A DNA stretch of 64,000 nucleotides from Afipia sp049747295 (GTDB taxonomy: Bacteria > Pseudomonadota > Alphaproteobacteria > Rhizobiales > Xanthobacteraceae). Below are positions 34,146 through 43,532 of the stretch, in pieces (positions within the stretch are counted from its first letter, which is position 1; each line of letters opens with the position of its first letter). Below the pieces are notes generated by a model, which made no database searches, was not told the origin of the DNA, and saw only the letters and a program-made list of their open reading frames with translations. The translations under genes were made by a program, and so were the position numbers. Where the stretch lies: contig NZ_JBMHJM010000002.1 in NCBI RefSeq assembly GCF_049747295.1, positions 186,001 through 250,000 on the forward strand, read 5' to 3'.

Positions 34146-34180
34146 AGGCCCGGTCTCATGCGAGACCGGGCCTTTTCCTT
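34146..34180 (+). terminator. Intrinsic terminator after rplI
   Basis: An 11-bp stem GGCCCGGTCTC/GAGACCGGGCC with a 4-nt loop followed by TTTTCCTTT, 31 nt after the rplI stop. It lies before the convergent 34217-35161 gene and could serve both directions in part. Confidence 0.9.
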
Positions 34181-34216
34181 TGAGATGTCGCTTCAGACGC
34201 TACGCCAACCGCCCCA

Positions 34217-35161
34217 TCACTTAGACGCGGGAGGGGTCGGATCGCCCGAGGGCACGGCGGCCGGCGGCGGTGTTGGCACCGACCCCATGTCAATGGTCAG
34301 AGGCCGATTGGGATTGTCTTCCACCGGCTTTGGTGGCGGTGCTGCTGCTGGCGGTGCCACAGCCGGCGGTGCCACAGTTGCAGCGTCAGGGCCTTTCTCA
34401 GGCTCCTTTGGAGCAGCCGGCGTCACAGCCGGTGCAGGATCAGGCTTTGCTTCAACCGAAGGTGCAGCCTCCTCCCGCTTTGGCGCTTCCGTGGCTGAAG
34501 GCGCGCCTTTGGCGCTCTCGCTCTTTTCAGGCTCGGCCTTCGGTGGCTCGGCCTTCGGAGGCTCTTCCTTGGGCGCCTCATGCCGTGCATCGATCTTGGG
34601 CGGCTCATCCTTCGCCGGCCGGCCCTTGGTGGCCTTTTGCTTGCCTTTGTGTCGCGCGGAGGGGTGCTCTGGCGGAGGAGCCTCAGCTGCCCCATCAGGT
34701 GGAGCGCCCGCCCCTTCCTGCGGACCTTCCGCATCGGCCGGCCTGGTCGTCTCCCGCGTATGCGGCTTGCGTCCCTTGGCAGCACGCTCCCGCTCCTGAA
34801 CCGCCCGCTCCGGGCCGGGTTCTGCAGAGGGCCTCGGTCCGCTTTTGGCTTCCTGGCCTTGCCGGGTCAAATTCCCCCCGCCCACAGGCGCGTTGGCAGC
34901 CCCATTGGACAATACGTAGGCACTCATGGCGGACGCCATGTCCGTGCTCGTCGTGTAGTGCTGTCGCAAGAAACCCGGCAGAGACCCCGGCCCTACGGAC
35001 TTCAACAGCCCTCGCGGGCTTTTATGGCACAAGGAACAGGTGCTGGAGAAAATCTGGCCGGGAGATTTTCCGGCTTCGAGGTTTTGCGCCTCTGCAGGAA
35101 TTGCCGCGAAATAACCGAGCACAACAGTCACCGCCGCCAAAATGAGCGCTCGGCTCAACAT
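34217..35161 (-). CDS. Exported CxxCH (c-heme-like) protein with long disordered tail
   Basis: A 314-residue protein with a signal peptide ending near IPAEAQN (residue 26). The next 90 residues contain one c-type heme attachment motif, CSLCHK (about residues 42-47), and GGG/Met residues that could supply a distal ligand (DMASAMSAYVLSNG). This matches a minimal cytochrome-c-like fold. The remaining 200 residues are Pro/Lys/Glu/Ala-rich with short repeats (PPKAEPPKAEPEKSE) and no hydrophobic core, so probably disordered. Its 3' end faces rplI. Redox role and partner unknown; a chance CxxCH cannot be excluded, but the export signal supports it. Confidence 0.72.
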   Translation of the reverse strand: MLSRALILAAVTVVLGYFAAIPAEAQNLEAGKSPGQIFSSTCSLCHKSPRGLLKSVGPGSLPGFLRQHYTTSTDMASAMSAYVLSNGAANAPVGGGNLTRQGQEAKSGPRPSAEPGPERAVQERERAAKGRKPHTRETTRPADAEGPQEGAGAPPDGAAEAPPPEHPSARHKGKQKATKGRPAKDEPPKIDARHEAPKEEPPKAEPPKAEPEKSESAKGAPSATEAPKREEAAPSVEAKPDPAPAVTPAAPKEPEKGPDAATVAPPAVAPPAAAPPPKPVEDNPNRPLTIDMGSVPTPPPAAVPSGDPTPPASK

Positions 35162-35192
35162 TCCAAATCTCCAGATACAAATCGCGTTGGAC

Positions 35193-35435
35193 TCAACTGC
35201 CCACCCCGCATGTGGTCACCTTTAGCGGATTGTGCCGCGAATGGAAGCGCCCAGTGTAAGTCCATTTTTTGTTCACCCGATATTCGATTTGAGTGTTGCC
35301 AATCGGTTTCCCGACCATGGTGAAAACGCAGATCAGCCCTCCATCGGACCACTTGGTCTGAAATTGCGATTGAAACTGTTCCAAAAAATACCCACCATAG
35401 GAGTGCTGGGGGCGACTGCTTGGATCATTGGACAT
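35193..35435 (-). CDS. Hypothetical 80-residue protein divergent from cfa
   Basis: Open frame with protein-like composition: MSNDPSSRPQHSYGGY start, aromatic-rich middle (YFLEQFQSQFQTKW) and a beta-like C-terminal half (IEYRVNKKWTYTGRF). It has no signal peptide or membrane helix. Its ATG overlaps the start region of cfa on the opposite strand (2 bp). No ribosome site is obvious because the upstream bases code for Cfa. I recognise no family. The alternative is that this is simply the cfa promoter region. Confidence 0.4.
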   Translation of the reverse strand: MSNDPSSRPQHSYGGYFLEQFQSQFQTKWSDGGLICVFTMVGKPIGNTQIEYRVNKKWTYTGRFHSRHNPLKVTTCGVGS

Positions 35436-36693
35436 GCGTTCGATGGATCATTTGCTGAAGTTCTTCTTGGGCCAATTCATCCGAAGGGGCTCCGTTACCT
35501 TCACAACGTCGACAGGAACCAAGTTTACCTGTGGCGACGGGACTGGCCGGCCGGTGGCCGTGAGGTTCACGACAGCAGCCGCCGAACGGCACCTGCTGCT
35601 CGATCCGGAACTCGCGCTCGGCGAGATCTACATGGACGGCGACTTCATCGTCGAACAGGGCTCGATCGCGGATGTCCTGGCGATTGTACTGGACCAGCCC
35701 GACATGCTGCCGCGATGGTCCAAAGCACAATGGTGGCTGCGCTACCTGATCAGGCACTGGCAGCAATTCAATCCACCCTCACGCTCAAAGCGGAACGTGG
35801 CATCGCATTACGATCTGGACGGGCGGCTCTATCGCCTCTTCCTCGATGCGGACATGCAGTACAGCTGCGCCTATTTCGAGACACCGGACGCAACGCTCGA
35901 TGACGCACAGCTTGCCAAGAAGCGGCATCTCGCAGCGAAGCTTTTGGTCCAGCCCCACCACCGCATCCTTGATATCGGCTGCGGCTGGGGCGGACTTGGC
36001 CTCTATCTGGCAGACATGACCGGTGCGGATGTCACCGGTGTTACCCTATCGGAAGAACAATTGGGCGTCGCAAATGCGCGCTCAAGTGAACTTGGGCTTA
36101 GCGACCGGGCAAAATTCCGCCTGCAGGATTATCGCGACACCCCGGGACAGTTCGACCGTATCGTTTCGGTGGGTATGTTCGAACATGTCGGCGTCGACTA
36201 TTACGACACTTACTTCAAGCGATGCGCCGAACTCCTCAAAGACGACGGCGTCATGGTGCTTCACTCCATCGGACGTTCCGAAGGACCGGGCATCACAAAT
36301 CCGTGGATCGCGAAATACATTTTCCCCGGCGGCTACATTCCGGCGGTCTCGGAAGTGTTACCTGCTGTCGAGCGCGCGGGATTGCTGGTTGACGATATCG
36401 AAATTCTCCGGCTGCACTATGCCGAAACGCTTAAAGCCTGGCGTGAGCGCTTCCTTGCCCGCCGCGAGGAAGCCGCCAAACTTTACGACGAGCGTTTTGT
36501 GCGGATGTGGGAATTCTATCTCGCCTGTTCTGAAATGTCGTTCCGCAAACAGAACGTTATGGTGATGCAGATTCAACTCAGCAAACGTCAGGGCGTGGTT
36601 CCCATCACGCGCGACTATATGATCCGCGAGGAAGCTCGCCTCAGGGCCGTCGAGGCTTCGAAAGGTCCGATCCTGCGTCTGGCTGGAGAGTAG
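35434..36693 (+). CDS. cfa: Cyclopropane-fatty-acyl-phospholipid synthase
   Basis: Cfa adds a methylene bridge from S-adenosylmethionine to unsaturated acyl chains of membrane lipids. The 419-residue protein has the N-terminal lipid-binding domain (LGEIYMDGDFIVEQGSI near residue 60), the SAM-binding motif ILDIGCGWGGLGLYLA (near 178), MFEHVG (near 246) and FPGGYIPAVSEV (near 295). Start may be ATG 35434 or 35443. Relatives carry several cfa paralogues; which one this is cannot be told. Confidence 0.93.
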   Translation: MRSMDHLLKFFLGQFIRRGSVTFTTSTGTKFTCGDGTGRPVAVRFTTAAAERHLLLDPELALGEIYMDGDFIVEQGSIADVLAIVLDQPDMLPRWSKAQWWLRYLIRHWQQFNPPSRSKRNVASHYDLDGRLYRLFLDADMQYSCAYFETPDATLDDAQLAKKRHLAAKLLVQPHHRILDIGCGWGGLGLYLADMTGADVTGVTLSEEQLGVANARSSELGLSDRAKFRLQDYRDTPGQFDRIVSVGMFEHVGVDYYDTYFKRCAELLKDDGVMVLHSIGRSEGPGITNPWIAKYIFPGGYIPAVSEVLPAVERAGLLVDDIEILRLHYAETLKAWRERFLARREEAAKLYDERFVRMWEFYLACSEMSFRKQNVMVMQIQLSKRQGVVPITRDYMIREEARLRAVEASKGPILRLAGE

Positions 36694-36876
36694 TTCCGTA
36701 TTAAGGCTGCTGCGCGCGGCGGGCTTCGTCAAGCCCGGCGATAAAGAGATTTTGACCGCTTTATTGCTTGTGTGAATCGTGCATAAGACCGGGGAGCGCT
36801 TTCTCCCGGCCAAGCTGCAGTGCGAGATAGATGCCGCCGCCCAGCATCCGCCGGAAAGAAAGTATACTTCATCGCG

Positions 36877-38373
36877 ATGGCTTCTCCTGATTCGAACATT
36901 GTGAAGCTCACCCCCGATGCCGGCGCCCCGGCCTATCGGACAGCTCCCCATAATATTGAGGCTGAGCAAGGCCTTCTCGGAGCGATGCTGGTCAACAATG
37001 ACGCGTTTTATCGCGTATCGGACTTCCTCGAGCCGAAGCATTTCTTCGAGCCGATCCATCAGTTGATCTTTGAAACCGCAGCCAGCCTCATTCGCGCCGG
37101 CAAGGTGGCCACGCCCGTCACGCTGAAAACGTTCGTTCCCGCCGAGACCGACATCGGCGGCATGACGGTGGCTCAGTATCTTGCGCGGCTCGCGGCTGAA
37201 GCAACGACGATCATCAACGCACAAGACTACGGACGTACGGTTTACGACCTGTCGCAGCGGCGCGACCTGATCCGCATCGGCGAAGACATGGTCAATGTCG
37301 CTTTCGATGCGCCAGTTGACTTCGCACCACGCGCACAGATCGAAGACGCCGAGCGCAAACTCTATGATCTCGCGGAGTCAGGCCGATATGATGGCGGGTT
37401 CCAGAAATTCTCGCAGGCCCTCGCCGTCGCCGTCGACATGGCTGCGAACGCGTATAGCCGCGACGGCAATCTGTCGGGGCTGGCGTCCGGTTTGCGCGAC
37501 ATGGACGCCAAGATGGGCGGACTGCAGTCTTCCGACTTGATTGTTCTCGCCGGCCGTCCGGCTATGGGTAAAACCGCGCTGGCAACCAACATCGCCTACA
37601 ACGTCGCCAAGAACTGGCAGGGCGAGATCCAGGCTGACGGCACGATGAAATCCGTCAATGGCGGGATCATCGGCTTCTTCTCGCTCGAAATGTCGGCAGA
37701 ACAGCTGGCCACACGTATTTTGGCGGAGCGAACCGGGATTTCATCGAGCATGATCCGCCGCGGCGGCATCAGCGAGGCCGATTTCGATACGATCCGCGAA
37801 CACTCGATCGAACTGCAGAACCTGCCCTTCTATGTCGACGACACGGGCGGTCTGTCGATTTCGCAGCTTACCGCGCGCGCCCGACGGCTGAAGCGGCAGA
37901 AGGGTCTCGATCTTCTGATCATCGACTACATCCAGCTGCTGTCCGGCTCGGGCAAACGATCCGACAACCGCGTGCAGGAAATCACCGAAATCACCACCGG
38001 CCTCAAGGCGCTCGCGAAGGAATTGGCCGTTCCAATTATCGCACTGTCCCAGTTGTCGCGTCAGGTTGAAAATCGCGAGGACAAGCGTCCCCAACTTGCA
38101 GACCTTCGCGAATCCGGATCGATCGAGCAGGACGCCGACGTCGTGCTGTTCGTGTACCGCGAAGAATATTACCTGCAGAGCAAGGAACCACGTCCGGGGA
38201 CGCCGGAGCACGAGAAGTGGCAGCTCGACATGTCACTGGTTCACGGCAAGGCCGAAGTCATCATCGGCAAGCAGCGTCACGGCCCGACGGGCACGATTGA
38301 CCTGCAGTTCGACGCAAGCGTGACGCGCTTCGGCGATTTGGCCCAGGATGCCCAGTTGCCGCATCAGCGCTAG
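36877..38373 (+). CDS. dnaB: Replicative DNA helicase
   Basis: DnaB is the hexameric helicase of the replication fork. The 498-residue protein has the N-terminal domain (NIEAEQGLLGAMLVNN, near residue 25), and the RecA-like domain with Walker A GRPAMGKTALATN (near 228), Walker B LLIIDYIQLL (near 345), QLSRQVENR and the Arg-finger region DLRESGSIEQDADVV. ATG 36877 is chosen because it starts MASPDSN; the open frame upstream is not conserved-looking. No intein is present. A 183-bp leader separates it from cfa. Confidence 0.98.
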   Translation: MASPDSNIVKLTPDAGAPAYRTAPHNIEAEQGLLGAMLVNNDAFYRVSDFLEPKHFFEPIHQLIFETAASLIRAGKVATPVTLKTFVPAETDIGGMTVAQYLARLAAEATTIINAQDYGRTVYDLSQRRDLIRIGEDMVNVAFDAPVDFAPRAQIEDAERKLYDLAESGRYDGGFQKFSQALAVAVDMAANAYSRDGNLSGLASGLRDMDAKMGGLQSSDLIVLAGRPAMGKTALATNIAYNVAKNWQGEIQADGTMKSVNGGIIGFFSLEMSAEQLATRILAERTGISSSMIRRGGISEADFDTIREHSIELQNLPFYVDDTGGLSISQLTARARRLKRQKGLDLLIIDYIQLLSGSGKRSDNRVQEITEITTGLKALAKELAVPIIALSQLSRQVENREDKRPQLADLRESGSIEQDADVVLFVYREEYYLQSKEPRPGTPEHEKWQLDMSLVHGKAEVIIGKQRHGPTGTIDLQFDASVTRFGDLAQDAQLPHQR

Positions 38374-38387
38374 CCTAGCCAATACAG

Positions 38388-38427
38388 ATTGAACCGCCCG
38401 AGGGGCCCGCGTATTGTGCGGTTCAAT
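38388..38427. repeat. Inverted repeat between dnaB and alr
   Basis: A perfect 10-bp inverted repeat ATTGAACCGC/GCGGTTCAAT with a 20-nt GC-rich loop. It starts 15 nt after the dnaB stop and has no T run, so it is a stem-loop of unknown role or a regulator-binding palindrome upstream of alr. Confidence 0.6.
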
Positions 38428-38489
38428 TGATGAGCGGAGACGGCGCGCGCTGTTTTGCGCGCAGGAATTCGAGCCAAAATTTCAAAGCC

Positions 38490-39671
38490 ATGGACCGCCT
38501 TTCCGACACGCCACAGACAGCCGCCAATTCAGCCGCGACGCTCGCAGTTGATCCGGTGACGATGACGACGACCACGGGCATCCTCACCATCGATCTCGAC
38601 GCCATCGTCGCCAACTGGACCAGGCTCAAGAGCCAAGGCGTCCCGGCGGAATGTGCAGCTGTGGTCAAGGCTGACGCTTACGGTTGCGGGATCACGCCGG
38701 TCACTCGCGCGCTTTGGAAGGCGGGTTGCAGAACCTTCTTCGTCGCAACGCTCGACGAGGCGCGTGCCGTTCGCGACGTCGCGCGCACCGCCGTCATCTA
38801 CGTGCTGGATGGCTTCTTTCCGAACTCCGGCCCGACATTCGCAGAAATCGACTGCCGCCCTGTCATTGGCGATGCGACGGAATTCGCCGAGTGGGAATCT
38901 CTGCGAAAGATCACCGGCCGGCAGAACGCAGCCGCTATTCACATCGATACGGGAATGAATCGGCTCGGTTTCTCAATTGCCGAAGCTGAGGCCCTGTTGC
39001 CGCGCATTCACGCAGGTAACCACGGCATCACACTGGTGATGAGTCATCTGGCCAATGCCGAGCTTCTTGGCGACCCCATGAACGGGCGGCAGGTCGCAGC
39101 ATTCAGGGATATCGCGTCGCGCTTCTCGGGCGTGGCGGCCTCCCTCTCCAATTCATCCGGCATCTTTCTCGGATCACAATTCCATTTCGACGTGCTGCGT
39201 CCGGGTGCGGCGCTTTACGGCGTCAATCCGACGCCGGAAGCCGACACGCCGATGCTGCCTGTCGTGAATTTGAAGGCGAGGATTGCGCAGATCCGGCAAA
39301 TCGAGCGCGGGCAAACCGTCGGCTATGGCGCGACATGGACAGCCCGGCGGCCGACGCGGCTCGCCATCGTGACCGCCGGCTACGCCGACGGCTATTTCCG
39401 TGCCGCGGGGAGCGTCGATAACCGGCGCGGAGCAGAAGCCGTCGTCGCCGGCAAGCGTTGTCCTATCGCCGGTCGCATTTCCATGGACCTGCTCGCGATC
39501 GATATTACCGACGTTCCGCCTCATGCCGTCCGGCGTGGTCACATGGCCACGCTGATTGGCGACGGCATCACTGTCGACCATCTCGCGCATCATGCCGGCA
39601 CCATCGGCTACGAGGTGCTGACGAACCTCGGCAGGCGCTTCACGCGCGTGTATGTCGGCGAGGCGGATTAA
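38490..39671 (+). CDS. alr: Alanine racemase
   Basis: Alr makes D-alanine for peptidoglycan with pyridoxal phosphate. The 393-residue protein has the PLP-lysine in AAVVKADAYGCG (near residue 58) after a 25-30 residue N-terminal extension, the HIDTGMNRLGF block (near 152), and the catalytic Tyr in VGYGATWTA (near 277). ATG 38490 is the first Met giving the extension; initiation at the Met before TTTTGILTIDLDA would give a more standard length. The alr-dnaB-rplI order is common in Rhizobiales. Confidence 0.95.
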   Translation: MDRLSDTPQTAANSAATLAVDPVTMTTTTGILTIDLDAIVANWTRLKSQGVPAECAAVVKADAYGCGITPVTRALWKAGCRTFFVATLDEARAVRDVARTAVIYVLDGFFPNSGPTFAEIDCRPVIGDATEFAEWESLRKITGRQNAAAIHIDTGMNRLGFSIAEAEALLPRIHAGNHGITLVMSHLANAELLGDPMNGRQVAAFRDIASRFSGVAASLSNSSGIFLGSQFHFDVLRPGAALYGVNPTPEADTPMLPVVNLKARIAQIRQIERGQTVGYGATWTARRPTRLAIVTAGYADGYFRAAGSVDNRRGAEAVVAGKRCPIAGRISMDLLAIDITDVPPHAVRRGHMATLIGDGITVDHLAHHAGTIGYEVLTNLGRRFTRVYVGEAD

Positions 39672-39708
39672 CCGCCCTGCCTCGTGGCGTGGATTTGGCT
39701 AGACCGCA

Positions 39709-40815
39709 TTATTGCGCGGTTCGTTTCTTCAGGACCATGTTGCCGGTCAGCAGGAATTTCTGAGCCCGCTTCCCATTATCCACTTCCGTTGTGTAGACGT
39801 TGCCCTTGGAGTCCAGTGCAAGATTGTGGATCCAGTGGAAGTCGCCCGCCATGCGGCCGTTCCGGCCGAAACGGCCGACGATCTCACCGGTATCGCGCAC
39901 CAGTGTTCGAACTTCATTGTTGGCGCCGTCGGCGTTGAGCAGAAACGTCTCGTTGGCGTCCGGCCAGATTTCCAGATCCCACACCGAGCCATTCGCCAAG
40001 GTGTTCTTCTCGACGAACATTTCCTTCACGAAAGTCCCGTCCTTCTTGAACACCTGAATGCGGTCGTTCTGCCGGTCGCAGACATAAACGAGACCGTCCT
40101 GCGCGATGCGCACGCAATGCACCGGATTGCCAAACTGCTGTGATGGCGCGGCGGCAGGCGTGTACGCAGGCAACTTCTCGTCGGTCGGCGGTTTGCCGTA
40201 CGCGCCCCACATGCGCTTGAACGCACCGGTCTCGCTGTCGAAGACGATGACGCGGTGATTGTAGTAACCGTCGGCCACATAAAGTTCGTGGGCGGCCGTA
40301 TCGACGGTCATGTTGGCGGGCCGGCCGAGACGCGTCGTGTCCTTGCTGTCCGTCTGCGGGCCGGACTTGCCGATCTGCATTACGAATTTGCCGTCACGGG
40401 TGAATTTGAGGATCATCCCGTCGGTTTCGCCATTTCCGGCAAGCCAGACGAAGCCCTTGCTGTCGATATAGATGCCGTGTTCGTTGGCGGGCCAATCGAA
40501 GCCCTCCCCCTTGCCGCCCCAGGCCTTGATCAGATTTCCTCCCTGATCGAATTCCATGACCGGCGGGGCCGGAACGCAGCATTTGCTCCGTGGCGGTGTC
40601 AGGCTTGCGGCTTTCTCATCGTCGGTCAGCGTGCGCGGACGCTGTACCACCCAGATATGATCGTCGGCATCCACAGCGACACCTGCCGCCTGCCCCATGA
40701 TCCAGTTGTTCGGTAACGGCTTCGGCCATTGTGGGTCGACCTGGAATTTCGGCGCGTCGGCCGCGTGAACCGCGGTGGCGACAACAAGACCTGCGAGCGC
40801 AACGATCCATCTCAT
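39709..40815 (-). CDS. Exported six-bladed beta-propeller (NHL-type) protein
   Basis: A 368-residue protein with a signal peptide ending near VHAADAP (residue 18). The mature part shows recurring propeller strands such as GVAVDADDHIWVVQRP, HGIYIDSKGFVWLAGN, ELYVADGYYNHRVIVFD and GLVYVCDRQNDRIQVFKKDG. This fits NHL-repeat proteins and the fold of peptidyl-alpha-hydroxyglycine alpha-amidating lyases. It is predicted periplasmic. Enzyme activity cannot be inferred from sequence. It converges on alr (37-bp gap) and diverges from radA. Confidence 0.85.
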   Translation of the reverse strand: MRWIVALAGLVVATAVHAADAPKFQVDPQWPKPLPNNWIMGQAAGVAVDADDHIWVVQRPRTLTDDEKAASLTPPRSKCCVPAPPVMEFDQGGNLIKAWGGKGEGFDWPANEHGIYIDSKGFVWLAGNGETDGMILKFTRDGKFVMQIGKSGPQTDSKDTTRLGRPANMTVDTAAHELYVADGYYNHRVIVFDSETGAFKRMWGAYGKPPTDEKLPAYTPAAAPSQQFGNPVHCVRIAQDGLVYVCDRQNDRIQVFKKDGTFVKEMFVEKNTLANGSVWDLEIWPDANETFLLNADGANNEVRTLVRDTGEIVGRFGRNGRMAGDFHWIHNLALDSKGNVYTTEVDNGKRAQKFLLTGNMVLKKRTAQ

Positions 40816-41061
40816 AACGTTACTCCCTAGTGCCGCGTCGAGCCGTCAGCAGTGATCGGTCATGCGCGGTCGTTGTTTGATTTGTTGAGGTGGTTGGAAG
40901 CGAAGAATGACGCGGAAGACTCCCTATCGTTATGCAAGGCACAGGATAGGCGCATCTGTCGGTCATCCGCTATCGACGACGGTGCGAATTCGGTTGACTT
41001 TCAGAAAGCAATTGTGAACAAAAGAGGAACGCAAATCCCAGCCGCACTGAGTCTCAAGTTC

Positions 41062-42480
41062 ATGGCGAAAAACGCCCTCTCCTTCGTCTGCCAGAATTGC
41101 GGCTCCGCCTACAACAAGTGGCAAGGCAAGTGCGAATCCTGCGGCGAGTGGAATACGCTCGCGGAGGAAGACGTCTCCGGCGTGACCACCATGCCGGCGA
41201 ACCTACGCCCCAAGCGCAAGGGCCGGCTTTTCAAGCTGGAGACGTTGACCGGCTCCAGCCCCGACGCGCCGCGGCTACCGTCCGGCATGGGCGAACTTGA
41301 TCGCGTCACCGGCGGCGGCTTTGTGCGCGGCTCGGTGCTGCTGGTCGGCGGCGATCCCGGCATCGGTAAGTCGACACTGCTGACCCAGGCCACCAGCCTG
41401 CTCGCGCGGGCGGGACATCGCGCTGTCTATATTTCAGGTGAAGAAGCCGTCGCGCAGGTGAGGCTCCGCGCGGCGCGACTGGGACTGGCAGACGCCGCCG
41501 TTCAGCTCGCCGCGGAAACCTCGGTCGAGGATATCATTGCAACGCTGTCGGAAGGCACGCCGCCGCGCCTGGTGGTGATCGACTCGATCCAGACCATGTG
41601 GACCGACACTGTCGAGTCCGCGCCGGGCACCGTGACGCAGGTGCGGGCATCCGCGCAGGCGCTGATCCGGTTTGCCAAGAAATCCGGCACGGCCCTGATC
41701 CTGGTTGGTCACGTCACCAAGGATGGACAGATCGCCGGTCCACGGGTGGTCGAGCACATGGTCGACGCGGTGCTGTCGTTCGAAGGCGAAGGCTCGCAGC
41801 AGTTTCGTATCCTGCGCTCGATCAAGAACCGCTTCGGTCCGACCGACGAAATCGGTGTGTTCGAGATGACCGGGCTCGGCTTGCGCGAAGTGATGAATCC
41901 TTCGGAGCTGTTCTTGTCGGAGCGCGATCTCGGCAGTCCCGGTACCGCGGTGTTCGCCGGCATGGAAGGGACACGGCCGGTGCTTGTCGAATTGCAGGCG
42001 CTCGTCGCCCCGACCTCGCTCGGCACGCCGCGGCGCGCGGTGGTGGGATGGGATTCCAGCCGGCTCTCGATGGTGCTGGCCGTGCTGGAGGCCCATTGCG
42101 GGGTCAAGCTCTCGGGCCACGACGTCTACCTCAACGTCGCCGGCGGTCTGCGCATTCAGGAGCCGGCGGCCGATATGGCCGCGGCAGCGGCTCTGGTGTC
42201 GTCGCTGGTCAACGCGCAGTTGCCGGTGGATGCGGTCTATTTCGGAGAAATATCCCTCTCCGGTTCGGTTCGCCCTGTCGCCCAAACCTCCGCACGTCTC
42301 AAGGAAGCCGCCAAGCTCGGCTTCGGCCGGGCTGTCCTCCCCGAAACCACACGCGGCGAACCGGGTGGCGATGCAGGCTTGTCGATCAACAGCGTCGGTT
42401 CACTCACCTCGCTGGTGGCGGACATCGCGGCCCGTGGGCGGAAGGGACAGCCTCGCTCTGAAAGCAATGACAACGACTAG
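41062..42480 (+). CDS. radA: DNA repair protein RadA
   Basis: RadA is a RecA-like helicase that processes recombination intermediates. The 472-residue protein has the N-terminal zinc finger CQNCG...CESCG (residues about 10-30), Walker A GGDPGIGKST (near 97), the RadA-specific SIKNRFGPTDEIGVF (near 254) and a C-terminal Lon-protease-like domain (about 290-455). The start MAKNALSFVCQNC at ATG 41062 is typical; 70 upstream codons are open but not radA-like. cvpA and purF follow on the same strand, after a 363-bp gap. Confidence 0.96.
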   Translation: MAKNALSFVCQNCGSAYNKWQGKCESCGEWNTLAEEDVSGVTTMPANLRPKRKGRLFKLETLTGSSPDAPRLPSGMGELDRVTGGGFVRGSVLLVGGDPGIGKSTLLTQATSLLARAGHRAVYISGEEAVAQVRLRAARLGLADAAVQLAAETSVEDIIATLSEGTPPRLVVIDSIQTMWTDTVESAPGTVTQVRASAQALIRFAKKSGTALILVGHVTKDGQIAGPRVVEHMVDAVLSFEGEGSQQFRILRSIKNRFGPTDEIGVFEMTGLGLREVMNPSELFLSERDLGSPGTAVFAGMEGTRPVLVELQALVAPTSLGTPRRAVVGWDSSRLSMVLAVLEAHCGVKLSGHDVYLNVAGGLRIQEPAADMAAAAALVSSLVNAQLPVDAVYFGEISLSGSVRPVAQTSARLKEAAKLGFGRAVLPETTRGEPGGDAGLSINSVGSLTSLVADIAARGRKGQPRSESNDND

Positions 42481-42843
42481 GTCGCGGGCTATCGTCCAAG
42501 GCCGGTTCCCATCGCGCCAGAAAGCCACAGCCGCGAAGAAATCGAACCTGATGCCCGGATTCGGCGGCGAAGACTGACAAAGCGCGGATGACGTCCGTAA
42601 GATCCGCGGTTATACAACCATCACTTGGCTGCGTTCCCCGCCCCAATCCATCAAAACGCGTCACCAAAGAAACTGTCCATTAAGCTCAACGGACGATCCC
42701 CGGGAACGACGTGGTTTTGACTGTGATGTGTGGTTTTTGCGGGTTCCGTGACCTTGCGGGACATGGCATATGGCCTTCACCTAATCGACGTGACGATGAG
42801 CTGATTCGCCACCTCGACCTGATCACCGGGACCTGACTGACCG
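42481..42843. other. 363-bp intergenic gap between radA and cvpA
   Basis: No gene, repeat of the hairpin family or convincing terminator was found. Presumably it holds the cvpA-purF promoter; no -35/-10 pair stands out. Confidence 0.5.
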
Positions 42844-43491
42844 ATGCCGATAACGCTTCTCGACATTATCGTTCTTGCCGTGATGCTGCTGTCGGGACTC
42901 TTGGCCATGATCCGGGGTTTCATGCGCGAAATCCTGTCGATCGCCGCATGGGGCACCGCTGCCCTGACCACGCTTTACGCCTATCAAAAGCTGCTTCCGA
43001 GCGCCAAAGCCTACTTCAACAACGATACGATCGCGACCGTCGCCGTGGTCGCCGGTGTGTTCATCCTCACATTGATCGTCGTTTCGATCATCACCGTGCG
43101 CATATCAGACATGATCCTCGACTCGCGGATCGGCGCGCTCGACCGCACGTTAGGCTTCCTTTTTGGCCTCGCTCGGGGACTGTTGATCATGGTCGTGGCC
43201 TTCCTGTTCTTTGTCTGGCTGGTGCCCGACAAACAACAGCCTGAATGGGTGCGTAACGCCAAGTCGCGCGTGATGCTGCAAGGAACCGGCGATTGGCTGA
43301 TGTCGCTCTTGCCGGATGACCCCGAGAACACCATCTTGAAGAGGTTCAAGAAAAAAGGCGATGAGGACCAGCAGACGGATGCTGCTCCTGATCAGCGTTC
43401 GACGGCGGCGGCAGGTAACGACGGTGGGTATGCGAAATCGGCCCGCGACGGGCTCAAACAGTTGATCGACGGCAAGGCGGCAGGGCGTTGA
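42844..43491 (+). CDS. cvpA: CvpA-family membrane protein
   Basis: A 215-residue protein with four membrane helices (about 3-25, 30-50, 60-88, 100-125), beginning MPITLLDIIVLAVMLLSGLL and including the typical RGFMREILSIAAWG. The C-terminal 80 residues are charged and cytoplasmic. CvpA was named for colicin V production in E. coli; its role is not settled. As in E. coli it directly precedes purF (42 bp to the chosen purF start). Confidence 0.93.
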   Translation: MPITLLDIIVLAVMLLSGLLAMIRGFMREILSIAAWGTAALTTLYAYQKLLPSAKAYFNNDTIATVAVVAGVFILTLIVVSIITVRISDMILDSRIGALDRTLGFLFGLARGLLIMVVAFLFFVWLVPDKQQPEWVRNAKSRVMLQGTGDWLMSLLPDDPENTILKRFKKKGDEDQQTDAAPDQRSTAAAGNDGGYAKSARDGLKQLIDGKAAGR

Positions 43492-43532
43492 TCCCTGTCC
43501 GGCAGCCACACATTCAAGGTGCGGTGGACCAT

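Noticed and set aside
36717..36740. GGGCTT/AAGCCC stem after cfa as an intrinsic terminator
   Set aside because: The stem is short and is followed by GATAAAGAG rather than a T run.
36358..37224. Minus-strand open frame of 288 codons
   Set aside because: Antisense to the end of cfa and the start of dnaB, both certain genes; no protein-like features.
41434..42285. Minus-strand open frame of 283 codons
   Set aside because: Antisense to radA, with composition of a reverse-strand shadow.
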